From NCBI RefSeq assembly GCF_002105155.1, contig NW_019028979.1, forward strand, positions 1,674,001-1,738,000: a stretch of DNA of 64,000 bases, in the 5' to 3' direction. Every line of letters starts with the position of its first letter. Position 1 is the stretch's first letter. This document shows positions 56,514 through 64,000 of the stretch, piece after piece. The notes under the pieces are model-generated. The model searched no databases. It saw nothing but the letters and a program-made list of their open reading frames with translations, and was not told where the DNA came from. Origin of the DNA: Lobosporangium transversale. Lineage: Eukaryota; Mortierellomycota; Mortierellomycetes; Mortierellales; Mortierellaceae. Made by a program: the position numbers and the translations under genes.

Positions 56514-58766
56514 TTAGTAGTTACCCAGATCGTATTCAAATTTAATATCTGGTCGAAGTATTTTCATCAGTTGTGGCCACTTGCGGTCTGACGTATTCTC
56601 GCGTGAAAGAAATATAAAACACGTTCGAAAATACTCCATATTAGGCCAGAGGCACTTATTCCTTTGCAATCGTCGTTCCTCAAAGTACTTCGTAATATCC
56701 CCAATCTCCCCCAAATGCTGGAGATCTACTCCATCAATCATTGAAGAAGTCTGGTGTCCCTCATTTCTCAGTAGCTTACGTCCATATCGATGTGTTTGAG
56801 TTTGTGACTGAGAGCGCGGCTGTAGGCGAGTTTTTAACTGATTATCAGACTCGATAGCCGCAAGGATATGTTTTTCCGTTTGACTAATATTGTTTTTTGT
56901 AGTGTGATCTGATATTGATGTAGTGGTAGTTTGAGTCGAATACAGGCCCGATGTTAAAGTAGTACCGTTGTTATCGTTGTTGTCATCATGTTGGTATACA
57001 TAGTTTCGTTGAATCCAGTCTAGGTCATGGATTTCGAGCAGTTGCTCACTTCTAGATATGATTAGTTCTAATCGCTCAAGACACTTCAGCCGTGAGAGCA
57101 GACATAGCCCACCCTCCGCATAAAGTTCAAGAATGTCGCTCTGTATCGAGAGATCTTGGAGCTTGGGACAGACCCGACTGATATATCCAAATAGCATCCT
57201 AGAGAGCCTCATTCGATCGAATCCAGGCCGATGACCCGCTTGACGTTCATCAAATTTCCAATGGAGAGTCCGCAAATTCCGACAGGCCCAAATCGGTCGC
57301 TTCTGGCCATCTGTTCTACTGAGGGTGCCCAATGAATAAGACCCTGAATAAAGGGTCGAAGGGCGTGTCGGGTGCAAGAAATCGATTTCAACATTGACTT
57401 CCCGAGCTTTGACATGCAATAAATTAGGAGCTTGACACATGAATGCATGAAGCAGGTTCCCAACAGCGGCCTCCGGCCCATATGGCATAAATTCGTCCGC
57501 TAGATTAAATGAAATATTCCTAGGGGTGCTTCCAAAGATCTCTAAAGAAGTCAAGCGATTTTGAATTTGACATTCCTGCAGAAATGAAAATGTCCTCAGG
57601 TGCATGTTCTTTACCGCAAACCCCCAGCTATCGATGTTGGCAAAGTGAGGTGATTGCAGTTGGATTGTAGGCTGTTGCTGTTGCTGCTGGACATTTGGAG
57701 ATATGGTTGAGACAGGTCCCCATATCCCTCCCATTTCTCGGGAACCATACTCATTAAGCGGTAATGGAATGCAAAGAGACCGAATCTTGGGACAGAGCTC
57801 TGCGCATACGTGGCCAATATATTCGAAAAGTTCCCTGGCAAACAAATGAACGGGTTTTGCGACGGGGTCTTGTGGCGGAGGTCTTGTAAATGGTATAACA
57901 TCGATCAAGTAAAGCATGCGTAATTCAGGACAGGCACTCAAGAAGGGGTTTAATGACGATTTGCTCAAGGTGAACCTTTGAAGGATGCATGTTTGCAGAG
58001 ACCAGACTTCCATAACAAAACCATTATCAGATCTAGGATCATCCAAGTTGCTGATAATGCCATTCTGGGGATCCTCCAATTGAATTGGGTCACCATAAAG
58101 AGCTGTAGAACGCAGATTAAGATGCAAAAGCTTTGGACATGACTTTAAGAACAGCCTCCAAGGAAATACAGTTTGGCTGAAACACCCCCAAATATGTAAA
58201 TTTGTCAATGAGGCTCCAAGCGCTAGTGGAATAGGCCAAACTGGAACAAAGAAGGCAGCGGATATTTCGAGTTTTTGTATTCTTGGCTTCCAACGATCTT
58301 TGCTGTCAGTACCGACCGATTGCAAAACATCAACTAAATCTCCCCATCTTGTCTTTTCTTCGTCAAAGTCATATGATTGTTGATAGATGCTTATACGGAC
58401 ATAAGGATCGGAGCTGCGCCGGGCCCGGTATCCACGCATCCATGTAAGCTCGTTAATTGTTACAGCTTTCTGAAATTGCGTAGCTCGTTCTGTCGGGTCG
58501 TCAGGAATAAGAGCTTCCCAGCAGAGAGACTTAATAATCAAGGGGCGCGCGAGTTCAGCCCATTCTTTACAGACCAAGGATACATAATACCGAAGACAAG
58601 ATTGGTTCAGGAACGAAAATACGATACGAAGGATGTCTTGATTGAGAGCAGTTTTTTGATATTTTTCTCTTGTTTTTGAAACCGAAACTGAGGAGAAATG
58701 AGTAAGGAATGACTTGATCATTTGAGATGCGCAGCTGTGGTTTTCTGTTTCCTTTAGCATATTCAT
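56514..58766 (-). CDS. F-box/LRR protein, 750 residues
   Basis: A single-exon gene from the ATG at 58766 to the stop at 56514. Residues 40-85 form an F-box (LNQDILRIVFSFLNQSCLRYYVSLVCKEWAELARPLIIKSL). LRR-like segments follow: IQKLEISAAFF, LTNLHIWGCF, KLLHLNLRSTALYG, ELRMLYLIDVIPF, KIRSLCIPLPLN, LTSLEIFGST, NLRTLHWKFDER, KLQDLSIQSDIL and LECLERLELIISRS. A Gln run (PNVQQQQQQP) and a Thr/Asn-rich stretch near 625-660 are low-complexity inserts. It is probably an SCF ubiquitin-ligase receptor with an unknown target. It is only distantly related to its neighbour at 59429-61984 and shares its orientation. Confidence 0.85.
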   Translation of the reverse strand: MNMLKETENHSCASQMIKSFLTHFSSVSVSKTREKYQKTALNQDILRIVFSFLNQSCLRYYVSLVCKEWAELARPLIIKSLCWEALIPDDPTERATQFQKAVTINELTWMRGYRARRSSDPYVRISIYQQSYDFDEEKTRWGDLVDVLQSVGTDSKDRWKPRIQKLEISAAFFVPVWPIPLALGASLTNLHIWGCFSQTVFPWRLFLKSCPKLLHLNLRSTALYGDPIQLEDPQNGIISNLDDPRSDNGFVMEVWSLQTCILQRFTLSKSSLNPFLSACPELRMLYLIDVIPFTRPPPQDPVAKPVHLFARELFEYIGHVCAELCPKIRSLCIPLPLNEYGSREMGGIWGPVSTISPNVQQQQQQPTIQLQSPHFANIDSWGFAVKNMHLRTFSFLQECQIQNRLTSLEIFGSTPRNISFNLADEFMPYGPEAAVGNLLHAFMCQAPNLLHVKAREVNVEIDFLHPTRPSTLYSGSYSLGTLSRTDGQKRPIWACRNLRTLHWKFDERQAGHRPGFDRMRLSRMLFGYISRVCPKLQDLSIQSDILELYAEGGLCLLSRLKCLERLELIISRSEQLLEIHDLDWIQRNYVYQHDDNNDNNGTTLTSGLYSTQTTTTSISDHTTKNNISQTEKHILAAIESDNQLKTRLQPRSQSQTQTHRYGRKLLRNEGHQTSSMIDGVDLQHLGEIGDITKYFEERRLQRNKCLWPNMEYFRTCFIFLSRENTSDRKWPQLMKILRPDIKFEYDLGNY

Positions 58767-59428
58767 CTTCGAAATGATTAAAAAAAAAAAAAAAGCGCGA
58801 ATGAAAAAGAGATTTTCTCGTTGGGTGACACTGCGTAGTATTAAAAAAAGCCATTGTTTATAGTATACAATTCATGTTAGATCAGCCGTTGATATTCCGT
58901 TTTGACGAATACACAGTTGCTCAACTTTTTCAAGTAAGCATAAAACACCTCGTCCACTTCCTAATAAAGCACCTTTTCTCATTACTATTGAAGAATTGGA
59001 GGTATGAACAGTGACTTCAGTCTCTTAAGCAACAGGGTGCCTAGTCTGGACGTCTGGAATATCGAACTGGTGCAACACAGTGATGGAAAAGTTGTGAGTG
59101 TCCCTGCAGGAGGAAAAAAAAAATACTCTTAATGAGTAGGGTTGTTGTCTGATGCAGAACAAATACATGGTACGAAAGGAGGCAACAGTCTAATGCCCTA
59201 CAAAAAAAGATTTAAAGACCAAATATGCCGTATCTTTTCACCAATCTCTACCATGCAGGATCTTCGCAGGTTTCTTACCCGTGCATGTGTCTATTTTGGC
59301 GAACAATAGCGTTAAGTGCAGAGACTGGCATCTGATTATACATAATTGGAGGTAACAAGACTGAACTCACTCGCTTTGTATCTTGGTAACTGTAGCGACA
59401 GGCTATTCTCTAATACTGGACTTTATTT
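58767..59428. other. Spacer between the two minus-strand F-box genes
   Basis: A 662-bp gap with an A run near 58781 and nothing else recognisable. Confidence 0.6.
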
Positions 59429-61984
59429 TCAAATGGAAGACTGAGGAGCCACTCGTCTTCCACAAACCTCAAAAATCTTGAGTTCAGGAACCATCCATAA
59501 CTGGGACCGAATGACAGAAAGTTGTTCTTCAATACGCGTCTCTGGACCAACACTAGCGCCATTGCCGCTACCACTTTGGCTGATATCATCATGCTGGCTA
59601 TCGCTATTATTACTGCTGCCTTCTGCGATCCCACTGTCGTGGTGGTTTTCTTCAAATGGATTTGGTTGAATGTGCAATCGCAGATCTCTTAATCTTACAC
59701 AAGCCCACCTCCTTTGATTTTGTAAATAATCTTCAAGCTTGATCTTGCCTGCCCAAAACGTTGTCAGACTTGGGTAATTGGTCAGAATCGTTCGGATCGC
59801 TCCACTCGTCACATTCGAACACCCATCAAGCATCAAGATTTCGAGGGAATCACTAAACCGTCTAGGAGGCGGTGCTATGATTGGTACTACTAATGACTCT
59901 GGCAGCCAGTGTTGAGTCCACTGCTGAATATGCTGTTGGAATGGTTGATCCTGGTCCTGAGCCTGGGCCTGACTCTGGTCTTGGCTCTGATCATGGACCT
60001 GATTATGGTCTTGGTCCTGATTCTGATCTTGGTTCTGATCTTGATTCTGATCTTGATTCTGATCTTGGTCCTGAATCTGATCTTGGTCCTGATTCTGGTC
60101 TTGGTCCTGATTCTGGTCTTGGTCCTGATTCTGGTCTTGGTCCTGATTCTGATCCTGATTCTGATTCTGACCCTGATTTTGGATGTTGAGTTTTGAAGTA
60201 AGCTCGCATCTGCCTTCTGAATTTGCATGCTCGGTTTCTGGACCTTGCCCATCTTTAACCTTTGGAGTAACCTCATGTTTGGTTTCAGGGCTGAGTTCAT
60301 GTTTAACCTGAGGGTTGAATTCATATTGGTCTTGCAGGCTAGACCCATGTTTATCACGCGAGTTGAGATTACGTTGTCCTTGGAGACTGGGGTCATGTTG
60401 CTGCTTTTGTGGGTTAGGATCATGGTGTTGATTTTGTACACTGGGCTCGTCTTGCTGATTAGATGAATTGCTTTTTGAGGTAGGCTCACATTTGGTTCCC
60501 AGAGTAGGTTCGTGGCTGGTTTCCAAACTCATCTGTTCATTTCCCAGTTCGGAACTGGCGCCAAACTCAGAATTGATGCCAAGCTCATAACTGAAGCCAA
60601 GATCAGAATTGATGCCAAACTCAGAACTAATGCCAAGCTCGGATTGAGGCGCAGGCTCAGGCTCGAGTTTGGGTTTGAGTACGAGCTCAGGTCCAGGCTC
60701 AGGTCCAGGTTCAGGTTCAGGTCTTCGTTCGGAAGTATGTTCAGCGCCTCGATTGATCTCAGCACTAAATTCATTTGTGGTATCGGAAAAAGGCTCACGA
60801 CTAATATCGGAATAGAAAGGTTCATTGCTATAGTCGATTGATGCTTCGCGTTCGAATGCGTCACCAAATTCTACGTATGATTGTTGCTGTAGCTGGATAT
60901 AGGTATTATGGTAGTTGAAGTAGTTGCTATCATCATCGCACTCTCTCCGTGAATGGACGTTACGGCTCCTCATAAGCTCCAAAAGTGTTTGTCTCGCAAC
61001 CCCAGTGCCACTCAATTTTAGACTCCTCAATCGCGTCATCCGCCTTAAAAGCCGCGCCATGTGTGTATCACGCATTCGGATATGAGAAAAGTCCAGAGAT
61101 TCTAGTCGATCCAAAGGGAAAGGCTGTAAACAAAGGGCATGGAAAAATTGACTTACAGCATAACTTTTGTCTATAGTCATAGCAAGATCGTAACTCCAGC
61201 GAAGCGCCTCAAGATTAGGACAATTTCGAATTAAAGCCGCCTGGTCGACAGGGCAAAGGGCTATGCAAGAATCGCGAGTTACTGCATCTAACTGCTCTTT
61301 TGTTTTGATGTTTTTCTGCCCAACATTGACTGTTAAATCAAGTTCACGTGCCCCCGTGAACGGCATCTGGTCCGGAATGAGTTGTTCTTTTGGATTTTGA
61401 AGAACCATATCTGTCAATTTCAGTGAATAAGGTCTAGCAAGGGCCTTCATATGTTCGGATCGAGGCTCGTCCCTAAATGATGGTATTGAAAATCGCTGTA
61501 ACTCCAGAATCGTCAAATGAGCACAGCTTGATAGCGCGTTCCAGAGCGAAGAGCCTTTTAACAAATCATTCCCTGAAGGAGCAATGAGCGTTACGCATTG
61601 AATAGTTGGTGCATGAGCCGTTAAGAAGGCTATCAATCCATGGACAGCCCAATTCCCATCCAGGAAGCTAAAATTGGCCTCAATAGTGCGTAGCCTTCGG
61701 CATCCTCTGAGGACGAGAATTTCATAAGGGAATACAGAGTTGAATTCAATTTCCTGGATATAATCCTTGTATCGCTCGAGAACTACAGGATCAGACGGAT
61801 ACGTTGCAAGACGTGGTAGCGCTGTACGTGTAACGACTATCCTGCGATAGAGTATCGGCGAGAGGATGGCGTGTGATATTTTGTCGACACGTAGACATCG
61901 CGCAAGATCCCTTTGTGAAAGTTGGAGGCCAATCTGGAGGAGGATTTCGGGGCCGAGTAGTAGGAAGCGGTTGTTATAGCTCAT
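59429..61984 (-). CDS. F-box/LRR protein with long Gln-Asp repeat insert
   Basis: A single-exon gene; the start is the ATG at 61984 (MSYNNRFLLLGPEILLQIG), since the frame upstream opens only with TTG and the match to the related gene at 34209 begins here. Length 851 residues. The F-box is LGPEILLQIGLQLSQRDLARCLRVDKISHAILSPILY. LRR-like segments before the insert include LTILELQRFSIPS, LEALRWSYDLA, LESLDFSHIRM and LRSLKLSGTGVA. After it come LEILMLDGCSNVTSGAIRTI, LTTFWAGKIKLEDYL and LRDLRLHIQPNPFE. Between them lie about 350 residues of low complexity: Pro/Glu repeats, a Glu/Leu/Gly/Ile/Asn repeat and an array of NQDQDQ hexapeptides (plus-strand 59945-60180). It is probably an SCF receptor; whether the insert is spliced or processed is unknown. 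Confidence 0.83.
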   Translation of the reverse strand: MSYNNRFLLLGPEILLQIGLQLSQRDLARCLRVDKISHAILSPILYRRIVVTRTALPRLATYPSDPVVLERYKDYIQEIEFNSVFPYEILVLRGCRRLRTIEANFSFLDGNWAVHGLIAFLTAHAPTIQCVTLIAPSGNDLLKGSSLWNALSSCAHLTILELQRFSIPSFRDEPRSEHMKALARPYSLKLTDMVLQNPKEQLIPDQMPFTGARELDLTVNVGQKNIKTKEQLDAVTRDSCIALCPVDQAALIRNCPNLEALRWSYDLAMTIDKSYAVSQFFHALCLQPFPLDRLESLDFSHIRMRDTHMARLLRRMTRLRSLKLSGTGVARQTLLELMRSRNVHSRRECDDDSNYFNYHNTYIQLQQQSYVEFGDAFEREASIDYSNEPFYSDISREPFSDTTNEFSAEINRGAEHTSERRPEPEPGPEPGPELVLKPKLEPEPAPQSELGISSEFGINSDLGFSYELGINSEFGASSELGNEQMSLETSHEPTLGTKCEPTSKSNSSNQQDEPSVQNQHHDPNPQKQQHDPSLQGQRNLNSRDKHGSSLQDQYEFNPQVKHELSPETKHEVTPKVKDGQGPETEHANSEGRCELTSKLNIQNQGQNQNQDQNQDQDQNQDQDQNQDQDQNQDQDQIQDQDQNQDQNQDQNQDQNQDQDHNQVHDQSQDQSQAQAQDQDQPFQQHIQQWTQHWLPESLVVPIIAPPPRRFSDSLEILMLDGCSNVTSGAIRTILTNYPSLTTFWAGKIKLEDYLQNQRRWACVRLRDLRLHIQPNPFEENHHDSGIAEGSSNNSDSQHDDISQSGSGNGASVGPETRIEEQLSVIRSQLWMVPELKIFEVCGRRVAPQSSI
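59945..60180. repeat. Coding 18-bp minisatellite (NQDQDQ hexapeptides)
   Basis: 18-bp units of the type GATCTTGGTCCTGATTCT (plus strand) are tandemly repeated. They are open in all forward frames and in several reverse frames, which creates many spurious reading frames on both strands. Confidence 0.9.
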
Positions 61985-62557
61985 GATTATGATGTGTTGC
62001 CCCAATCGCACAGCAAAGAAATGATTGATTCTCTTCAACAGTTTAGTTTTTCACCCATGCCACTTTTACATGTGAGTTACAAAAGTCAAAAAAATAAACC
62101 ACTTAATGCGTCACCTATACCAGTCACGAAGATAAAAATTAATTTGGTGGCCACAACCATGGCTCCCAATTAAATGCTTTGTGGCGAAACAATGCAGGGG
62201 AGTGACAGCCTATCAGTACGTGTGTATGCATATGAGTCTATACGCCTATGGCAAAGCCGCATGGTAGTAATGGAATGGGAGGGGGGGAAGGTATGGTTCA
62301 CTAGGTAAAGACTGTTCTTTCTTCCCTTTCTGTTTCGTGTGGGCAGGCTCACATTCACTACTATTTAAAGTCCCCATTAAAGGATTAATCTATTTCTCGC
62401 AACTCCTAACCTATGCATACTTCTTTTTTTTCTTTTCTTTGCTTCTTCCTTGGTTCGCCTTACTCTTTCATTTCCCTTCTCTCTTCGCCCCCACGAATTA
62501 ACAGAACCGACTTGAAATTGCACTCACAAGTTCAGGTGCTTTCTATACTACCAGTCA
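61985..62557. other. Upstream region between F-box gene and F-box pseudogene
   Basis: A 573-bp gap between two divergent units. No gene. A CT-rich tract at about 62415-62490 resembles a leader for the pseudogene on the plus strand. Confidence 0.55.
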
Positions 62558-63245
62558 ATGCAGGTCACATCCATCACTACCTCTACCTCTACCACCACAG
62601 CCCCTGCGGGCCAATGGTCTGAGATCAGAACTCCAATCCATCAAGCCCTTGTTCCGGGGGATATGATCAATTGTAGTCAAGTTTCAAAAGCACAGAGCAC
62701 CAAGTTTACTCCTAGGATATGGAGTACAGTCAACCTCACAAGTCAGCGTCTAATTACAGATCTACTGCCACATATCATCGCCAAGAATAGACAACACGAT
62801 TCGCCGGGGCTTCTGGAAACGGTCAGACCTTGAACCTTTTAGGGATCCTAGCATCCGAAACATCGAGCAACTTGCTATCCAACTCAAGCTCAATCGTAGC
62901 TGTCAACGTCAGGCCCTCCAACTTATCCAAAGAAACCCACGTGCCCTGTTTAGACTGGACATAGGGATCTGTGGCTGCAGCGGATGCATTGGATCACACC
63001 CGGCCTTTGCACTAGAGGATATACTTGCCCCATCTGACCTGGATTGTACGCCAAAGCTCTCTGATCTTCGAATTAAAAACATTAAGATGGCTTGACGAGC
63101 GTTTTCGGCCTTAAATTGAACATTTTTCATAGGTATGTAAAGACCTGCCTCAACTTCGTATTCAAGTCAAGGGGCTTGATACCAAGGAACTCATCATGGC
63201 AACGACCCGCAAGTGGTCTCAAGGGACAGGCTGCAAGCAAAAATG
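62558..63245 (+). pseudogene. Frameshifted F-box/LRR pseudogene
   Basis: The ATG at 62558 opens a frame with the linker after an F-box (FTPRIWSTVNLTSQRLITDLL, then HIIAKNRQH) as in Mortierella-type F-box proteins. At about 62800, just after KNRQH, the frame shifts: the open frame continues one base over as TIRRGFWKRSDLEPFRDPS, then IEQLAIQLKLN, ALQLIQRNPRALFRLDI and KLSDLRIKNIKMA, ending at TGA near 63096. LRR-like sequence resumes in another frame (LPQLRIQVKGLDTKELIM) to about 63237. The F-box core itself is largely missing at the start. At least two frame changes and a stop mark it as non-functional. A one-base sequencing error near 62800 would repair only the first break. Confidence 0.7.
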
Positions 63246-64000
63246 AAGCTAAAGGGATCAAAGGCTCAGGAGCACCCATGGCAGACGAAGACGATGGAAA
63301 GGATAAAATGGATAGCATTCCAGGAAACGAATTTAACAGCATTATTGCTTTTGAAAGCGAAGCTGGGCCACCTAACCCTTTTGTGGGCAGCGTAGCGAAA
63401 CATTTGTTGAATTTTGAAAAGTACGAAAAAGTCTGGCTAGGATACAGAAAAATAGTCTACAGACTGCAATATTTAGAAAATTTATACACTTCAATATGTA
63501 ACATATTCTTAGTGATCCTCTCCGATATCCCTCTTCCTCACAATCCCTATTGAAGTGTACCACCCACTGCTCACAGTATGTGGGGCCTGTTTGACGCAGC
63601 CTTAAGAAAACTACTATAAAAGTGCGATGGGTGCTGTGCTATCCAAGCCTTTGCCTAAATGAACGATCACAGTGTTTAATATATGAGAAGCTTAGAGCAT
63701 TTGCAATTATAGTATATATAAAGGTTTATCCCTTACGCGTATTCAAGCCTAAAGACTTCCTTGTGTAGAATACGACTCGTTAACCCTAGCTATCCTCTCG
63801 ATCTTGTTGCACAACGTCCTTCTATACTTCCTCGTCTTTGATTTCCCTACTCAATAGAGTGCGCTCTGACTCCGACACACTAAATCCCCTGTTGGTATAG
63901 GCTTTTAGCTTGCTATAGGAGGGTGTCAGAGACTATCACTGAATCATATTATGGGATTGGCCACATCGCATCAAATGATCTAAAATATGAGCTGTTATCC
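63246..64000. other. Right-end sequence without a supported gene
   Basis: A TATAAAAG at 63615-63622 and a TATATATAAAGG at about 63713-63724 precede C/T-rich sequence (about 63785-63890) that resembles a retrotransposon LTR or promoter. No matching second copy, TG...CA ends or primer-binding site could be shown in the window. The open frame across 63092-63553 has no domain. Confidence 0.35.

Noticed and set aside
59881-60466. Several long plus- and minus-strand frames over the Gln-Asp repeat (Asp/Gly/Ser, Leu/Ile/Val and Arg/Ile/Lys types)
   Set aside because: The 18-bp unit is free of stops in many frames. The minus-strand F-box/LRR frame is the one with flanking conserved domains.
61985-62038. 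Extension of the F-box protein upstream of 61984
   Set aside because: The longer frame starts only with TTG. The ATG at 61984 aligns with the start of the related protein.
63700-64000. Retrotransposon LTR at the right edge
   Set aside because: TATA-like and C/T-rich parts are suggestive, but no TG...CA termini, primer-binding site, second copy or polymerase sequence could be shown.
1-64000. tRNA, rRNA or CRISPR arrays
   Set aside because: No convincing A/B-box pair with cloverleaf, no rRNA signature and no regularly spaced repeats with unique spacers were found by eye.

Overview
This is nuclear DNA of a filamentous fungus. Genes are split by short GT-AG introns, intergenic spacers are A/T-rich and full of microsatellites and long A or T runs, and proteins carry Ser/Asn/Gln low-complexity inserts. 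The large families of F-box/leucine-rich-repeat proteins and membrane-anchored kelch proteins, a Dim1/Dib1 splicing factor and a WDR62/MAPKBP1-like protein suggest an early-diverging lineage (Mucoromycota, perhaps Mortierellales). That placement is inferred from gene content, not proven.

Layout. 0-10 kb, minus strand: the N-terminal part of a low-complexity protein that probably runs off the left edge; a five-exon glycosyltransferase-like protein resembling the N-terminal half of plant L-arabinokinase; and a five-exon type II membrane glycosyltransferase with a discoidin-like tail. 10-17.5 kb: the U5 snRNP protein Dib1 (plus), a shrunken F-box/LRR relic, the TRAPP subunit TRAPPC5/Trs31 (minus) and a 1092-residue LRR protein (minus). 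17.5-24.6 kb: about 7 kb with no convincing gene, holding microsatellites, a G-rich telomere-like run and a 233-bp inverted repeat whose arms both carry the same decaying reading frame. 24.6-30.3 kb: a ten-exon WDR62/MAPKBP1-like scaffold (plus). 30.9-43.7 kb: four related kelch (galactose-oxidase-like propeller) surface proteins, one probably GPI-anchored and three with a single membrane span, interrupted by one F-box/LRR gene. All four share the same exon pattern, including a 52-nt microexon. 43.7-49 kb: a long spacer, then an Atg22-like vacuolar effluxer (minus). 49.7-52.8 kb: an F-box/WD40 protein (plus). 52.8-56.5 kb: A/T-rich repeats and uncertain gene fragments. 56.5-62 kb: two F-box/LRR genes (minus). 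62.5-63.3 kb: a frameshifted F-box/LRR pseudogene, then a spacer to the end.

Housekeeping functions here are splicing (Dib1), ER-Golgi tethering (TRAPPC5), glycosylation, autophagy-linked amino-acid export (Atg22) and scaffolding (WDR62-like). The fast-evolving part is the accessory set: the kelch surface-protein cluster and at least three intact and two broken F-box/LRR genes. Exon joins were built by hand from splice-site consensus and reading frame; totals are in frame for every multi-exon gene given.
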